This document shows, one piece after another, positions 17,999 to 28,101 of a DNA stretch of 48,600 nucleotides (the stretch's first letter is position 1; each line of letters starts with the position of its first letter). Source of the DNA: an uncultured Eubacterium sp. (GTDB taxonomy: Bacteria > Bacillota > Clostridia > Lachnospirales > Lachnospiraceae); contig CAMEWO010000015.1 of the NCBI GenBank assembly GCA_945946665.1, forward strand, positions 1 through 48,600. The letters run 5' to 3'. The position numbers were made by a program, and so were the translations under genes. A model generated the notes under the pieces. It made no database searches, had not been told where the DNA came from, and saw only the letters and a program-made list of their open reading frames with translations.

Positions 17999-20900
17999 TG
18001 CTCGTAATCCATCCTTGTGTATTCCATCTGGTCAGAATCAGTTTTACTGTAATAATCCACCACAACTGTCTGCTGTCTGCCATCTGTAAGCTTCTGTCCC
18101 AGAATGTAGTTAACATCAAACCTTCCTGTAATTGCCGGTGTGGCACCACGGGCAGGAACAATAAGCTGCACATGATTAGTTTTCAGCATTTTAAATATAG
18201 GCTCCCAGATGTATATATCCTTTGCTGCGCCAAATGGATTATCAATAAATATTGTCTTTCCAATCACGCTGGAATCCTGTGATGGTGCATTTATGCTGGA
18301 AATGTAATTAATAACCGCAATAAGGAACTGTATGTATATTCCCTGTGACTGTCCTGTTGAACCTACCGCCTCTTCATAGCGCAGATATCTGCTCTGATCC
18401 TTTATTCTCTCACGCTTGTACAGATTAACCCTTATAGAATTCATATCTGTAACAATAACGGAAAACAGCCTCTTCCATGTAAGCCTGTTCCTTATGTAAT
18501 TAAGCCTCTCATCTGCTGTAGGGAAGCTTTCCGCTACTGCGATTGTCTCATCTATGTAAGCAGACATATTTTCCTTGAACATGTCCTCAGGTACGTATGG
18601 AATCTGGAGACCAATAACAGATATATTTTCCTCATCAAGATTAATGGTTGAAAGCTTAGGAAGACGGTCAAGGTCTGTCTTAATATTACAACAGGTCTGA
18701 ATACACCTGTTCTCAAAGTTCTCCTTAATTCTCTCCATATCCTGGATACCTTTGGATACTCTGTCCTTTTCAAGCTGGATAAGTCCGTTAGTCTCACTAA
18801 GTCTTTCTGCCATATCCTCTGTCTGGACAGCGTCTGAAGGCATTGTCAGTGCATTTCTCACCTCTGTGGCAAGCTCGGATGCACCATAACCTGCAAGAAG
18901 GTCAGCAAGAGTATTCTTATGCTTTTCGAATTCATCCTTCTTCTTTGCCATAAGCTTCATGTGCTTATCATACTCTTTTGCCACAGCATCATAGCCCTTC
19001 ACATCCTGCATGGTAATATTGGCATACACAGCTGGTGCAGCTTCACCGTCCCTGACTTCTATATCATCAGCTGCCCCATGTCCAGATACTCCGGCAGCCA
19101 GGCGGGCAATTTCCCTCTCATCAGGAATTGTCATTCCTGCATTAGATATAATTCTTTCCAGATCCTTGTTCCACACATAGATATCCTTCTGCTGGCGGCT
19201 AAGCTGGTCTGCTTCCTTCTTAACTTCCCTTATATCGGCGGCAATTTTTTCAGCCTGTTCTTTGTGTTGTTTTACGTAAACTTCCGGATTATCACATTCC
19301 ACAGAACTGTATTCCCCGAATCTTTCAATGATCTGGTTGATTCCGTGAGAAACGCTTCCTTCAAGACGGTTCATCAAAGCATTCTGTGAATCCAGTTCCT
19401 CCCTCTGTTTAGAGGATTTTTCCAGATCTGCCTTAATAGATGCCTTTAATTCATACATGGCTGATGAGCCACCTGATTTAAGAGTACCATCTTCAACGCT
19501 TCTTTTAATTATTTCAACATCGCTTCCCCTGTATTCAATGGATTTAAGACATTTCTCCATAGATGTACGGTAGTGCTTAAGAAGAGCCTCTTTATCACTA
19601 AGATCACTGTTTTCCTTATCAATAATCTCCTTAAGTCCCAGGAATCTGCTTTCCAGACTCATATAGTCACCATCTGTACCAGCCTGAGTATCTTCCCCCT
19701 CAACGTAGTACTGGCTGTATGTATCATTCCAGCTCTCTTTAAGCCTTTCCTGTTCCTTTGCAAGTCTTCCCTTCTCTTCCAGGGCTTTCTTGTACCTGTC
19801 TTCTGCCAGAGACTTAGACTGCTGGCTGTCCCGCACATCCCCATAAATCTTCTCAAGCCCGGCCTTAATACTTACAAGCTGGCTCTGCTTATCCTCCAGT
19901 TCTGCGTTAATGTCTCTTACACGGGTTAATGCATCCCTTTTCTCCTCAAGGCTTAAGCGCTCACTGTTAAGGACATCCATTCTCTCAGACAGTCTGCCCT
20001 TTTCCTCCTTAAGTCCTGCAATCTGCTGTGATATTCTGTCAATTCCCCTGTTGTTTTCCACAATTTTATCCTGAATTGCATTTTTATCCACAGGAGAAGA
20101 ATATTTTTCAACAATATCCCTTTCCAGAACATACACATAGTCGTCCCATATCATCTGTCTTCTGTCAGATAACTTGTTTATCTGGTTTTCATAATCAAAG
20201 AGTTCCTGGCCTGCTGTCTCAATTTCCACCTGTAAGCCGGCATCATCCCTTAAGAAATTCATATCCTTCATGGCAAATGCCACCAGTTCAGTATTGACCT
20301 CCAGCTTAGTGTCATACAGCACTGATTCGCTTATAATTGGAACGACGTAAGCTCCACGCTGGAAATTCTTTAAGGTCACATCCTCCTTGATTCTGTCAAA
20401 ATCGTTCTTAATTACGAAGCTGTATTCCGCAAATGGCACACGTTTGAATACATCTCTTTTCTGTCCCGGATTAAGGTTTCTGAACCATTCATGCCCCTCA
20501 ACCACATCTTCACCATAGGTGTCAGTGAGATATTTTTTCAATTTGTCCCTGTCAGCACTGTCACATTCGTAAGTACCTTTCTTTGCATTTTCAATAAATG
20601 TAACAAGCCTGTCTTTTTCTGTGGTAAGGGCAACTAATTCCCTTCCCATCTTGTCATATATATTATACAGTTCGTTCTTAAGTTCTTCTTTACCGGCAGC
20701 TCCATATATTGTCAGAAGCTTATCCAGTCTTACTGTATCCCCGGCACTTTCCGCAAGCTTTCTCGCTCCCTCCAGCTCCTGAGTCATAAGCTGGTTATTA
20801 ACCACCAGCATATTGTAGCTGTTCTCACAGCTTACAAGCTTCTTGTCAATGTCCGATATGTCCAATCTGATTTTTTCACTTTCAGATACAGCTGCATCAA

Positions 20901-22491
20901 GTCTGTCCTTTGCCTCTTCAAGTTCCTGTACAGCGTTCTCAGCTACAATTAGTCCGGCATTCTCCATTGCCCTTCCCGACTTAATTTCCAGCTCCTTAAG
21001 CTCACTTCTGATATATGAAATCTGTGCATCAGAGCCTGCCTGTTTCTTAAGCATCTCAGTATATCTGTTATTCTCCTGGTCAAGGCTGTCCTTTGCCTGA
21101 TTCAGTTCCTGGTCAGCAGATTCTGCCTCTCTGTTAATTTCCTGTAATTTGCTGTCAATATACTGCTTAATCTCTGCGGCAATAGACTTTAATTCTTTAA
21201 TGATGTCCTCGCTGCCCCTGTTTTTATTATTAATGGTTTCTGTTATCTGCATAACCTGTTTTTTGTATTCCAGATAATCCTCATAATCCTGGGCAGATTC
21301 CATGTCCATTAACCTGTGTCTTTTTTCTTCAATTTCTTTATCAATAAGCTGGATAGCCCTGGAAGCCTCTTCAATAAGACCTTTTAATTCATTTAAAGAT
21401 TTTTCCTCAAGAGCCACCTGACCACACTGGACATTCTTTAACTCCTGCTCTCTGTCAGCAGATAATCCTTCCAGTTTTTCCTCAATTTCCTTCTGTTCCT
21501 TTTCCTTTGCAAAAAGGACCTGTTTGCATGACAACAGAAGCTGGTACAGTTTCTCCTCCAGCCTTTCCTTCTCGATATACAGTTCCTTAAATCCTCTAAC
21601 ATAATCTGCGAAATTGCTGATTGCCGCCATCTGGCTGTCGTAGCTGTTAATCTGGGCATGTTTTTTTGACAATTCCAGCAGCTTGTCCTTAATGTCCAGA
21701 AGCGTCTGTGCCATGGTGCCTTCATCATTATTTACACCAAGTCTGTTATTGTAAGATTTCTGGATAATCTCCTCTATGAGAAGGTCTTCCACCACTTTCC
21801 TGCTGGACTTATAGCTGTTCTCGAAATAAGTTCTCACATGGCCTTCTGTTTTGTTAATTCCTCTTACAATCTCCCACTGGCTCTCAAATATTCCGTACTG
21901 GGTAAGGAAATTCTGGTAATCCCCCTTCCCCTCAAATATTTTTACAGAAACACCAAAGTCCTTTTTTTCCAAATCACGAAGGTACGCCTTCAATCCATTA
22001 TATGTAATCTTCTCCCCATTACTTTCTAAAGGGAGGTTCTTAATATCGTTATCTCCGAATTCCCTGTAAAATATACAGTAATTAAAATATTCTATGGCAG
22101 AGGATGCATTTGCCTTAGTCTGTACTGCTGCTTCCTCCAGCTGATTCTCATCTTCCCCCTGGCTTCTTGCTTTTCTTGCACAGAAACCTGTTGTCATATA
22201 TTTGTAATTGTCCTTCTGGTAACATGGGTCCAGCTTCCACTCAATAAGGGAATGAATTACAGTATTGCCGCCGCCCTGTCTGAACAGCTTTTCTATTGGC
22301 TGCTTGTCATCCAGTGTGCAGTTAGGAATCACATTCTGCATAAGAAGAAGCATAAGAAGACTCTTACCACCGCCATTTGCCAGGTCATACAATGTGTTAT
22401 GGCAGTTAAAACGCATAACGAAATCATCATAACACTGGGTTCCGAAATTATATTTAACATTATTAATTCTTATCCTGTTAATCTGTGGCAT
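17977..22491 (-). CDS. SMC-like condensin ATPase (MksB / JetC-like)
   Basis: A 1504-residue SMC/MukB-type protein expected to form a DNA-entrapping ATPase with the two proteins encoded just upstream. Walker A is at 40-44 (ANGGGKSLL), with the N-terminal layout INRIRINNVKYNF common to such ATPases. Long coiled coils rich in Glu, Lys and Leu run from about 280 to 620 and 780 to 1340, separated by a globular hinge near 637-760. The C-terminal head has a signature-like STGQSQG at 1378 and Walker B TIFIDNPFG at about 1413, where the usual Glu after Asp is Asn; MukB and SMC have DE, so hydrolysis chemistry may differ. The start overlaps the preceding gene by 14 bases, suggesting coupled translation. 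Length fits MukB/JetC more than canonical SMC. Family call is strong; whether it serves chromosome folding or plasmid defence is open. Confidence 0.85.
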   Translation of the reverse strand: MPQINRIRINNVKYNFGTQCYDDFVMRFNCHNTLYDLANGGGKSLLMLLLMQNVIPNCTLDDKQPIEKLFRQGGGNTVIHSLIEWKLDPCYQKDNYKYMTTGFCARKARSQGEDENQLEEAAVQTKANASSAIEYFNYCIFYREFGDNDIKNLPLESNGEKITYNGLKAYLRDLEKKDFGVSVKIFEGKGDYQNFLTQYGIFESQWEIVRGINKTEGHVRTYFENSYKSSRKVVEDLLIEEIIQKSYNNRLGVNNDEGTMAQTLLDIKDKLLELSKKHAQINSYDSQMAAISNFADYVRGFKELYIEKERLEEKLYQLLLSCKQVLFAKEKEQKEIEEKLEGLSADREQELKNVQCGQVALEEKSLNELKGLIEEASRAIQLIDKEIEEKRHRLMDMESAQDYEDYLEYKKQVMQITETINNKNRGSEDIIKELKSIAAEIKQYIDSKLQEINREAESADQELNQAKDSLDQENNRYTEMLKKQAGSDAQISYIRSELKELEIKSGRAMENAGLIVAENAVQELEEAKDRLDAAVSESEKIRLDISDIDKKLVSCENSYNMLVVNNQLMTQELEGARKLAESAGDTVRLDKLLTIYGAAGKEELKNELYNIYDKMGRELVALTTEKDRLVTFIENAKKGTYECDSADRDKLKKYLTDTYGEDVVEGHEWFRNLNPGQKRDVFKRVPFAEYSFVIKNDFDRIKEDVTLKNFQRGAYVVPIISESVLYDTKLEVNTELVAFAMKDMNFLRDDAGLQVEIETAGQELFDYENQINKLSDRRQMIWDDYVYVLERDIVEKYSSPVDKNAIQDKIVENNRGIDRISQQIAGLKEEKGRLSERMDVLNSERLSLEEKRDALTRVRDINAELEDKQSQLVSIKAGLEKIYGDVRDSQQSKSLAEDRYKKALEEKGRLAKEQERLKESWNDTYSQYYVEGEDTQAGTDGDYMSLESRFLGLKEIIDKENSDLSDKEALLKHYRTSMEKCLKSIEYRGSDVEIIKRSVEDGTLKSGGSSAMYELKASIKADLEKSSKQREELDSQNALMNRLEGSVSHGINQIIERFGEYSSVECDNPEVYVKQHKEQAEKIAADIREVKKEADQLSRQQKDIYVWNKDLERIISNAGMTIPDEREIARLAAGVSGHGAADDIEVRDGEAAPAVYANITMQDVKGYDAVAKEYDKHMKLMAKKKDEFEKHKNTLADLLAGYGASELATEVRNALTMPSDAVQTEDMAERLSETNGLIQLEKDRVSKGIQDMERIKENFENRCIQTCCNIKTDLDRLPKLSTINLDEENISVIGLQIPYVPEDMFKENMSAYIDETIAVAESFPTADERLNYIRNRLTWKRLFSVIVTDMNSIRVNLYKRERIKDQSRYLRYEEAVGSTGQSQGIYIQFLIAVINYISSINAPSQDSSVIGKTIFIDNPFGAAKDIYIWEPIFKMLKTNHVQLIVPARGATPAITGRFDVNYILGQKLTDGRQQTVVVDYYSKTDSDQMEYTRMDYEQASFTFD

Positions 22492-23218
22492 CCCCGCTTC
22501 TTTCCTCCTTGTCTTTTAGTGCTTCACTCATAATTTTTGCAAATCTTCCGTGATAATCATCAAAATAATTCTCAATCATTGCCCTGAATCTGTCAGTTGC
22601 ATAGAATCTCCCCTGATTTTCCACCAGCAGATTCTGTGATATACAGAAATTAAACACCATCTTTACGAATCCAGCCTTGGAATTCCTTGCAGCCCTTAAT
22701 CCAATCTGTTCCGCCCCGGAGGTTGCAGGAAGTTCCTCCCAGCTAAGGGCAATCTGCTTGAAACTGTTGTCTTCCACCTCATCTAACACAATGCCTGTGC
22801 GGTTGTCCAGTATACCATTAATTGAATTGTCAACATTGTCAATTATATCTTCCACCCTGACATAGTCCACATATGTTGAAGTCGTAGTGTCATTATAAAA
22901 TTCAGTGATAATGTTATATATTACAAAATATGCCAGATACAATTCTCTGTTTAATCTGATTCCCAGCGTCCTTTTAAGTTCTTCATTACTGTATCCAAAT
23001 GCTGTGTTATTCTCTCCCCCGCTTATAAACAGCCCATTATTATATTCATACAGTTTAATATTCATCTTCTTTAATGCCATATGAACGAAATCATATACTT
23101 CTGCATTATTATTGTATTCCTGATAGTAAGACTGGTTGTTTCCTGTCTCTGACACCTGCTCCCCCGCCAAGAGCTTGGAAACTATATCCATGCCCTTCTC
23201 TAAATTTTTGTTCTCCAT
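22478..23218 (-). CDS. MksE / JetB-like condensin subunit
   Basis: A 246-residue mostly helical protein between a JetA-like and an SMC-like gene, in the order and size expected for the MukE/MksE/JetB subunit, a winged-helix partner of the kleisin. I see no catalytic motif. Segments such as YSNEELKRTLGIRLNRELYL and FVKMVFNFCISQNLL fit winged-helix helices; the C-terminus FRAMIENYFDDYHGRF is helical. It may correspond to the DUF6063 family, from memory. The start MENKNLEKG is chosen because GAGGA lies seven to eight bases upstream; a longer frame from TTG 23251 has no such signal. It lies 110 bases after the JetA-like stop, and its last codons overlap the start of the SMC-like gene. Identity relies partly on context. 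Confidence 0.7.
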   Translation of the reverse strand: MENKNLEKGMDIVSKLLAGEQVSETGNNQSYYQEYNNNAEVYDFVHMALKKMNIKLYEYNNGLFISGGENNTAFGYSNEELKRTLGIRLNRELYLAYFVIYNIITEFYNDTTTSTYVDYVRVEDIIDNVDNSINGILDNRTGIVLDEVEDNSFKQIALSWEELPATSGAEQIGLRAARNSKAGFVKMVFNFCISQNLLVENQGRFYATDRFRAMIENYFDDYHGRFAKIMSEALKDKEERSGDATD

Positions 23219-23328
23219 ACTTTTATCCTCATTTCCGACCCTGTCCGGCAAGTATCTGCCCTATCTCCGATATACTCTGCTCATTCCTGCCTCACTATGG
23301 TCCGTTAAAACTGCCTTCTCTTAAGGTT

Positions 23329-24831
23329 TTATCCCCTGACGAATACCAGGTCACTTACCTCACATCCATCAAACAGCGCAAGCTTCCCATTACCATTAAA
23401 TCCTATTGAAAATGTTACAGGCTCTTTATCTGCAAAGGCTTCCTTTACATATTCATCCAGAAAGCTTTCATTATTGCCGCCATCACCGCCAATGCAGTAT
23501 TCCTTCTTCTGGCACAGATTTACAAAAAATGAGTAGTAATCCCCATTCTTTACAATATCCGGTGAATAAAGCTTCTTCATGGCATTATTGAATTCTTCCA
23601 GTGTAAATGTATTCCTGACCTCCAGTGCCGACAGAATATTGTCCATTAAGAATACATAATTATCCCGGATTCTCTTCTCCTCGACTTCATCCTCAAATAC
23701 AATATCAGTAAGCTCCTGTCTGGAAACCTTCTCTGCCTCCTGATATTTTACCGGCTTGTTTTCCAGTGCATTATCAATGGCAGTAATATCAAATGTTTTC
23801 TTTACCTTAGGCATAAAAAGCGGACTGACAAGCTGTACCAGTATATCAGCCCTGTCTGTCTTAATCATGTCATTAAGCATGTTCTTAAAATCCACATGAG
23901 CCCGGAGTTTGCCAAGCTTGGCCTTTCTTACCGCCTCATCTGTAAGCTTCTGCATATCCGTGCACGCCTTTAACAGCTCACTGTGCCTGTTCATGGCAAC
24001 CTTAAGCTGGCTTTCCAGTTCATATATTTCATTGACAGTCTTAAAATAGCTGTCGCCATGTCCTTTTTTATCAATTTTTTCCAGGGCAGCCTGAATCAGA
24101 TCCCTGTTCTTTCGAAACAGCTTCTCTTCATCCTCAAACCACTTCATTCCTGTATCCACGAATTCCTCGTAGGCTTCAATTCCTGCATACACGTCAGAAG
24201 CGATGATTGACATCACTTCATTTTTCTTAAGCTGCAGGCGGTTCACTTCCTCGTTAATCCGCTCCACAACCTCTGTTCCGCCCTTAAAATTGTTGGCACG
24301 TATCATTTTCTCAAGAAGAAGCTGCTGTACGTTAATTCTGCTTTCGTCCTTGATTTCCTTAGTATCCAGATAGAATTCTATGGCATCCGGGCTTATGGAA
24401 TACCATACTGTACTGTTACGCACCGTGCTTTCGATAATCCTTACCCTGGAAGTTCTCTTTTTCTTGTCTATAGGATCAAAATACTGGAAATCAAAGGGTT
24501 TTCCATCATTCTTAATCTTGTCAAATATGTAATCCCCAATCTCCCTGCTCTCTTCCTCACCAAGAACCAGTCCAAAATCCTTCTTAAGCACATCTGTAAT
24601 GAATTCCAGATATTTCGGATATGTGACATCCTTCTCTTTAAAATTATTCTCTTCTATGAAAAATCTTAAAATGGCCATGAGAATATAACCCATGTCAAGG
24701 ATTTCATATCTTCCATCCTTGAACTGGGAAAAGCTTATCTGTGTAAGCTTGAAGAAAGGATAATATTTTTTCAGGTTAAGCATTCTTTCCCGGTGATCAG
24801 ATATAATATCACCATGCATTGTAACAGCCAT
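23329..24831 (-). CDS. MksF / JetA-like kleisin subunit
   Basis: A 500-residue soluble protein, first gene of the condensin-like module. The N-terminal part (YYPFFKLTQISFSQFKDGRYE, then a region predicted as winged helix) and the long helical middle (RINEEVNRLQLKKNEVM) fit a MukF-type kleisin; the family probably equals DUF5716, now called JetA in some annotations (from memory). In Wadjet-like systems this subunit bridges the SMC heads and binds the MksE/JetB dimers. The ATG at 24831 has GGAAGGTGG four bases upstream; a frame from TTG 24846 is less likely. The gene begins 20 bases after the recR stop, so it shares the dnaX-recR transcript. No transmembrane or nuclease motif is seen. Assignment is moderately sure. 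Confidence 0.75.
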   Translation of the reverse strand: MAVTMHGDIISDHRERMLNLKKYYPFFKLTQISFSQFKDGRYEILDMGYILMAILRFFIEENNFKEKDVTYPKYLEFITDVLKKDFGLVLGEEESREIGDYIFDKIKNDGKPFDFQYFDPIDKKKRTSRVRIIESTVRNSTVWYSISPDAIEFYLDTKEIKDESRINVQQLLLEKMIRANNFKGGTEVVERINEEVNRLQLKKNEVMSIIASDVYAGIEAYEEFVDTGMKWFEDEEKLFRKNRDLIQAALEKIDKKGHGDSYFKTVNEIYELESQLKVAMNRHSELLKACTDMQKLTDEAVRKAKLGKLRAHVDFKNMLNDMIKTDRADILVQLVSPLFMPKVKKTFDITAIDNALENKPVKYQEAEKVSRQELTDIVFEDEVEEKRIRDNYVFLMDNILSALEVRNTFTLEEFNNAMKKLYSPDIVKNGDYYSFFVNLCQKKEYCIGGDGGNNESFLDEYVKEAFADKEPVTFSIGFNGNGKLALFDGCEVSDLVFVRG

Positions 24832-24851
24832 ATTTCCACCTTCCAATTAAT

Positions 24852-25448
24852 TTACAGCTGGGTTCTTCCCTCCAGGGCACGAAGCAGTGTAACCTCATCT
24901 ATATACTCCAGATCCCCGCCAACCGGCACTCCGCTGGCAATTCTTGTAACTTTAATTCCTGTAGGTTTAATCAGTCTGCTAAGATACATTGCTGTGGTCT
25001 CTCCCTCAAGGCTGGAATTAGTTGCAATAATAACCTCATCCACATCCTTTTCCAGTCTTAAGATAAGCTCCTTAATCTTAAGGTCTCCCGGCCCTATTCC
25101 CAGCATTGGACTGATTGCACCGTGAAGCACATGATAAACCCCCTCATACTTTCCTGTTTTCTCATATGCTGCCATATCCCTTGTATGTTCCACCACCATA
25201 ATTGTTTTATGGTCTCTCGCATTATTTGCACAAATCGGACATAAATCCTTGTCTGTCAGTGTGAAGCATTCCTTGCAATACCTGATATTTGCCTTTGCAT
25301 CAAGCATTGTCCGGGTCAGCTTCTCTACTTCCTCCTGTGGCATGTTAATAATGTGAAATGCCAGGCGCTGGGCGCTCTTCGCCCCAACCCCTGGTAATCT
25401 TGATAACTGTTCAATTAATTTATTAATGTGACCACTGTATATGTCCAT
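24852..25448 (-). CDS. recR: recombination mediator RecR
   Basis: A 198-residue protein of normal length that works with RecO and RecF to load RecA at single-stranded gaps. The N-terminal helix-hairpin-helix (LSRLPGVGAKSAQRLAFH), the four-Cys zinc site (Cys58, Cys61, Cys70, Cys73) and the Toprim domain (about 82-175, IMVVEHTRDMAAYE and later EVIIATNSSLEGETTAMYL) are all present, as is the GVPVGGDLEY C-terminal motif. Its ATG overlaps the ybaB stop by one base (TAATG), so translation is coupled. The dnaX-ybaB-recR order is conserved across Firmicutes. Confidence 0.97.
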   Translation of the reverse strand: MDIYSGHINKLIEQLSRLPGVGAKSAQRLAFHIINMPQEEVEKLTRTMLDAKANIRYCKECFTLTDKDLCPICANNARDHKTIMVVEHTRDMAAYEKTGKYEGVYHVLHGAISPMLGIGPGDLKIKELILRLEKDVDEVIIATNSSLEGETTAMYLSRLIKPTGIKVTRIASGVPVGGDLEYIDEVTLLRALEGRTQL

Positions 25449-25798
25449 TAGAAAAGGCCTCCGCCAAGTCCTCCAAGTCCACCGGTAAGCTTAGACATCT
25501 GTGCAGCCGATTCCTCTTCACACTTTCTTAAAGCCTCATTAGCTGCTGCCATGATAAGATCCTCAAGCATCTCTACATCCTCTGGGTCTACCGCTTCAGG
25601 GTCAATCTTAACCTTTGTTATCTCTCTCTTACCTGTAACTGTGACCTCAACAACACCGCCACCTGCTGCTGCAGTGAATTCCTTTGCTTCAAGCTCAGCC
25701 TGCTGTGTTTCCATCTGACGCTGCATTCTCTGTGCCTGCTTCATCAGGTTGTTCATGTTGCCAGGCATGCCGCCTGGAAATCCGCCTCTCTTTGCCAT
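25448..25798 (-). CDS. YbaB/EbfC nucleoid-associated protein
   Basis: A 116-residue DNA-binding protein of the YbaB/EbfC family that forms a dimer and binds DNA with little sequence preference. Family features are the Gly/Met-rich start ([20 protein letters not shown]), the helix [17 protein letters not shown] and the strand motif [19 protein letters not shown]. The glycine-rich tail [11 protein letters not shown] is typical. It overlaps the dnaX stop by one base (TAATG) and the recR start by one base, the usual dnaX-ybaB-recR coupling. Confidence 0.96.
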   Translation of the reverse strand: MAKRGGFPGGMPGNMNNLMKQAQRMQRQMETQQAELEAKEFTAAAGGGVVEVTVTGKREITKVKIDPEAVDPEDVEMLEDLIMAAANEALRKCEEESAAQMSKLTGGLGGLGGGLF

Positions 25799-27498
25799 TA
25801 TATATATTCCTCCTTATCATCTACCACAATGTCAATGTTAACCTGTTGTCTGATATCTGTAAAACGGTTCTGGAAATCATCTCCATCAGGCAGTTTTGTA
25901 ACTATTATATTAACCTTTAGTCCGGTTCTTTCCTCAATTAAATCAATAAGCTGTTCTTTTACTTCTTCCCTTGATACCGAATTGTACGCCGATGTGGACT
26001 TAAGCACAATCTCAAGGCTTGCTCCGTCAGAAGCCAGTGCCACATTAGCCTGTCGTAAGAATGTCAGAAGAAGTGGATCGCTTATGGAACTTACTATGTC
26101 ATCCCAGCTTAATGCAATCTGTTTAATATCTTCAGGGAGAGCCTGAACCACTTTCTTCTCAGGTTTTACGGCCTCCGTCATTCCACTCATGTGTCCTGCA
26201 TCCCTGCCGCCATTATTTCCGGCGTAAGAACCATTCCCCGGTCCCTGATAGTCCCCTTCTCCATATCCTGCCGGAATAAATGTGCCATCGGAAAGCTTGT
26301 CCTCTGTCTCCTTAATATGCTTTATGGTCTCCTCCAGCTGCTGTTCAAGCTGACCTACCCTGCCTGACAGTTCTCCGATATCTGCTGCAGGCTCCATGGC
26401 TGGTTTACACAGCTTTATCAAAGATACCTCCAGCTTAATTCTCTTCTGGGTTGCCAGCTTTAATTCATTGGATAAATCGGACATAACTCTTATATATCTC
26501 ATAAGCGTTTCTGCATCTGCAAGCTTTGCATCCTCTGCCAGTTGCTTTAGATTATCAGCAGACACATCAATAACATCCTCAAGGCTTGATATATCCTTTG
26601 TTGATGCAACTAAAAGAAGGTTCCTTAAATACCAGACAAAATCTGATGTAAACTGTGAAAGGTCTCTTCCCTGCATTACCACGTCCTCAACAATGTGAAG
26701 ACAGGCAGAAACATCTCCTGAAACAACCGCTTTCAACGTATCTGCAAACACTGTTGTATCCACAGCTCCCAGCACATCTAAGACATTTTCATAGGTAAGC
26801 TCATCCTGACCCAGATGAAATGCAACACACTGGTCAATAAGGCTTAAGGCATCTCTCATGGAACCATCTGCCGCCTTGGCAACGTACCGCAGTGCTTTGT
26901 CTTCCACACGGATATTCTCATATTCCATAAGCTGTGAAAGTCTGCCTGCTATGGTATCAATGCTGATTCTGTGAAAATCGTACCGCTGGCATCTGGAAAG
27001 TATTGTAATAGGAATCTTGCTTGCCTCAGTAGTTGCAAGTATGAATATAACATATTCCGGTGGTTCCTCCAGTGTCTTTAACAATGCGTTAAATGCGCCA
27101 ATGGAAAGCATATGGACCTCATCGATAATGTACACCTTCTTCTTTCCCTCAGTTGGAGAATACATTACCTCATCCCTGATTTCCCTTATGTTATCAACAC
27201 CATTGTTTGATGCCGCATCTATCTCAACCACATTCATGGAAACCCCGGCCGCAATAGCCTTACATGTCGGACATTCACCACAGGGACTTCCATCCACCGG
27301 ATTCTCACAGTTCACAGCCTTTGCAAAAATCTTGGCAACTGTTGTCTTACCGGTTCCTCTTGTTCCGCAGAAAAGGTAGGCATGTCCCACTCTGTCCAGC
27401 TTTATCTGATTCTTAAGAGTTGTAACTATATGGTCCTGTCCCTTTACATCTTCAAATGTTACAGGACGCCATTTTCTATATAAAGCCTGATAAGACAT
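25798..27498 (-). CDS. dnaX: DNA polymerase III subunit gamma/tau
   Basis: A 566-residue clamp-loader ATPase at the replication fork. Walker A GTRGTGKT is at 45-52, the zinc site has Cys64, Cys73, Cys76 and Cys79, and IIDEVHML carries Walker [10 protein letters not shown] is the SRC arginine-finger motif. A low-complexity Gly-rich linker (near residues 415-440) leads to a C-terminal tau-like domain. I see no slippery A/T run in the linker that would suggest programmed frameshifting to gamma. The ATG has GGGAGG about eight bases upstream. It opens the operon and lies about 107 bases after the SRP RNA, as in Bacillus subtilis. Confidence 0.97.
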   Translation of the reverse strand: MSYQALYRKWRPVTFEDVKGQDHIVTTLKNQIKLDRVGHAYLFCGTRGTGKTTVAKIFAKAVNCENPVDGSPCGECPTCKAIAAGVSMNVVEIDAASNNGVDNIREIRDEVMYSPTEGKKKVYIIDEVHMLSIGAFNALLKTLEEPPEYVIFILATTEASKIPITILSRCQRYDFHRISIDTIAGRLSQLMEYENIRVEDKALRYVAKAADGSMRDALSLIDQCVAFHLGQDELTYENVLDVLGAVDTTVFADTLKAVVSGDVSACLHIVEDVVMQGRDLSQFTSDFVWYLRNLLLVASTKDISSLEDVIDVSADNLKQLAEDAKLADAETLMRYIRVMSDLSNELKLATQKRIKLEVSLIKLCKPAMEPAADIGELSGRVGQLEQQLEETIKHIKETEDKLSDGTFIPAGYGEGDYQGPGNGSYAGNNGGRDAGHMSGMTEAVKPEKKVVQALPEDIKQIALSWDDIVSSISDPLLLTFLRQANVALASDGASLEIVLKSTSAYNSVSREEVKEQLIDLIEERTGLKVNIIVTKLPDGDDFQNRFTDIRQQVNIDIVVDDKEEYI

Positions 27499-27604
27499 CT
27501 TACTCCTCCCTGCCAGTCCATTGTTCGCGTTGAGCTTACAGCTGTTGTCACAATATCAAAATGCACTTTCTACACAGATGTATTCAGCATATCTACAATA
27601 AAAT

Positions 27605-27875
27605 AAAAAACCGCGCGTCTGACTTCGAACAATAATCCACAGACGTTACCGATACAGTTAGCTCGATCCAGGCTGCCTTCCGGCACACAGAAGGTTTCAC
27701 TTAATGCTGCTTCATTCCTGACCTGACATGGTTCATGAATTTCTGTTGCGAAAGACCCAAATGTCAACACCACTTATATCGGGCTGCTCCATAAACAACT
27801 GCCCTCTGCCAAACATCACCCCTGCTATAGCGGATTTCAGGTACAAGGTGCCGCTACTACCCCGGCTGCGCGGTC
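27605..27875 (-). ncRNA. ffs: signal recognition particle RNA (large, Firmicutes type)
   Basis: About 270 nt, with Alu domain. On the minus strand the 5' part reads GTAGCGGCACC ... TGTACCTGAAATCCGC and closely matches B. subtilis scRNA. The conserved domain IV, ATGTCAGGTCAGGAATGAAG followed by CAGCATTAAG (near 27690-27720), has the GGAA tetraloop closed by A-U where B. subtilis has C-G, a compensated change. The 5' CCGCGC pairs with GCGCGG at the 3' end, and that closing stem plus TTTTTT (27605-27610) acts as terminator. It acts with Ffh in co-translational membrane targeting. The position upstream of dnaX is conserved in Firmicutes. Ends are good to a few bases. Confidence 0.96.
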
Positions 27876-27881
27876 TTAAAT

Positions 27882-27910
27882 ATTATACCCGTCCAGCCTG
27901 TTTGTGTCAA
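27882..27910 (-). promoter_or_regulatory. consensus promoter of the SRP RNA
   Basis: Perfect TTGACA (27905-27910), 17-base spacer, perfect TATAAT (27882-27887) on the minus strand, with the RNA 5' end about seven bases downstream. This is the strongest promoter seen in the window. It may also feed dnaX by read-through. Confidence 0.92.
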
Positions 27911-28101
27911 TAGTTATGGGCATTTTAGCCCTCCTGCACGTCCCTGAAATTTTCGACTTTTTCTTATGTTTTTTACTGCATTTTTGTTAAAATGTGTTAT
28001 ACTAGCGTGAAAGCAAAACATTGAAAATTATTGAATTAATTATGTTGTTGGAGTCAAAAGATATTTTGCCCCCAACAGTTGTCTGCAGATTGGAGACTAG
28101 A

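Noticed and set aside
14844-24831. Complete Wadjet defence system
   Set aside because: No JetD-like gene with a Toprim nuclease is present among the neighbours; only the JetABC/MksFEB-like part is seen.
27570-27913. Short open frames over the SRP RNA
   Set aside because: The sequence is explained by a conserved RNA with promoter, domain IV loop and terminator; the frames have no ribosome-binding sites.
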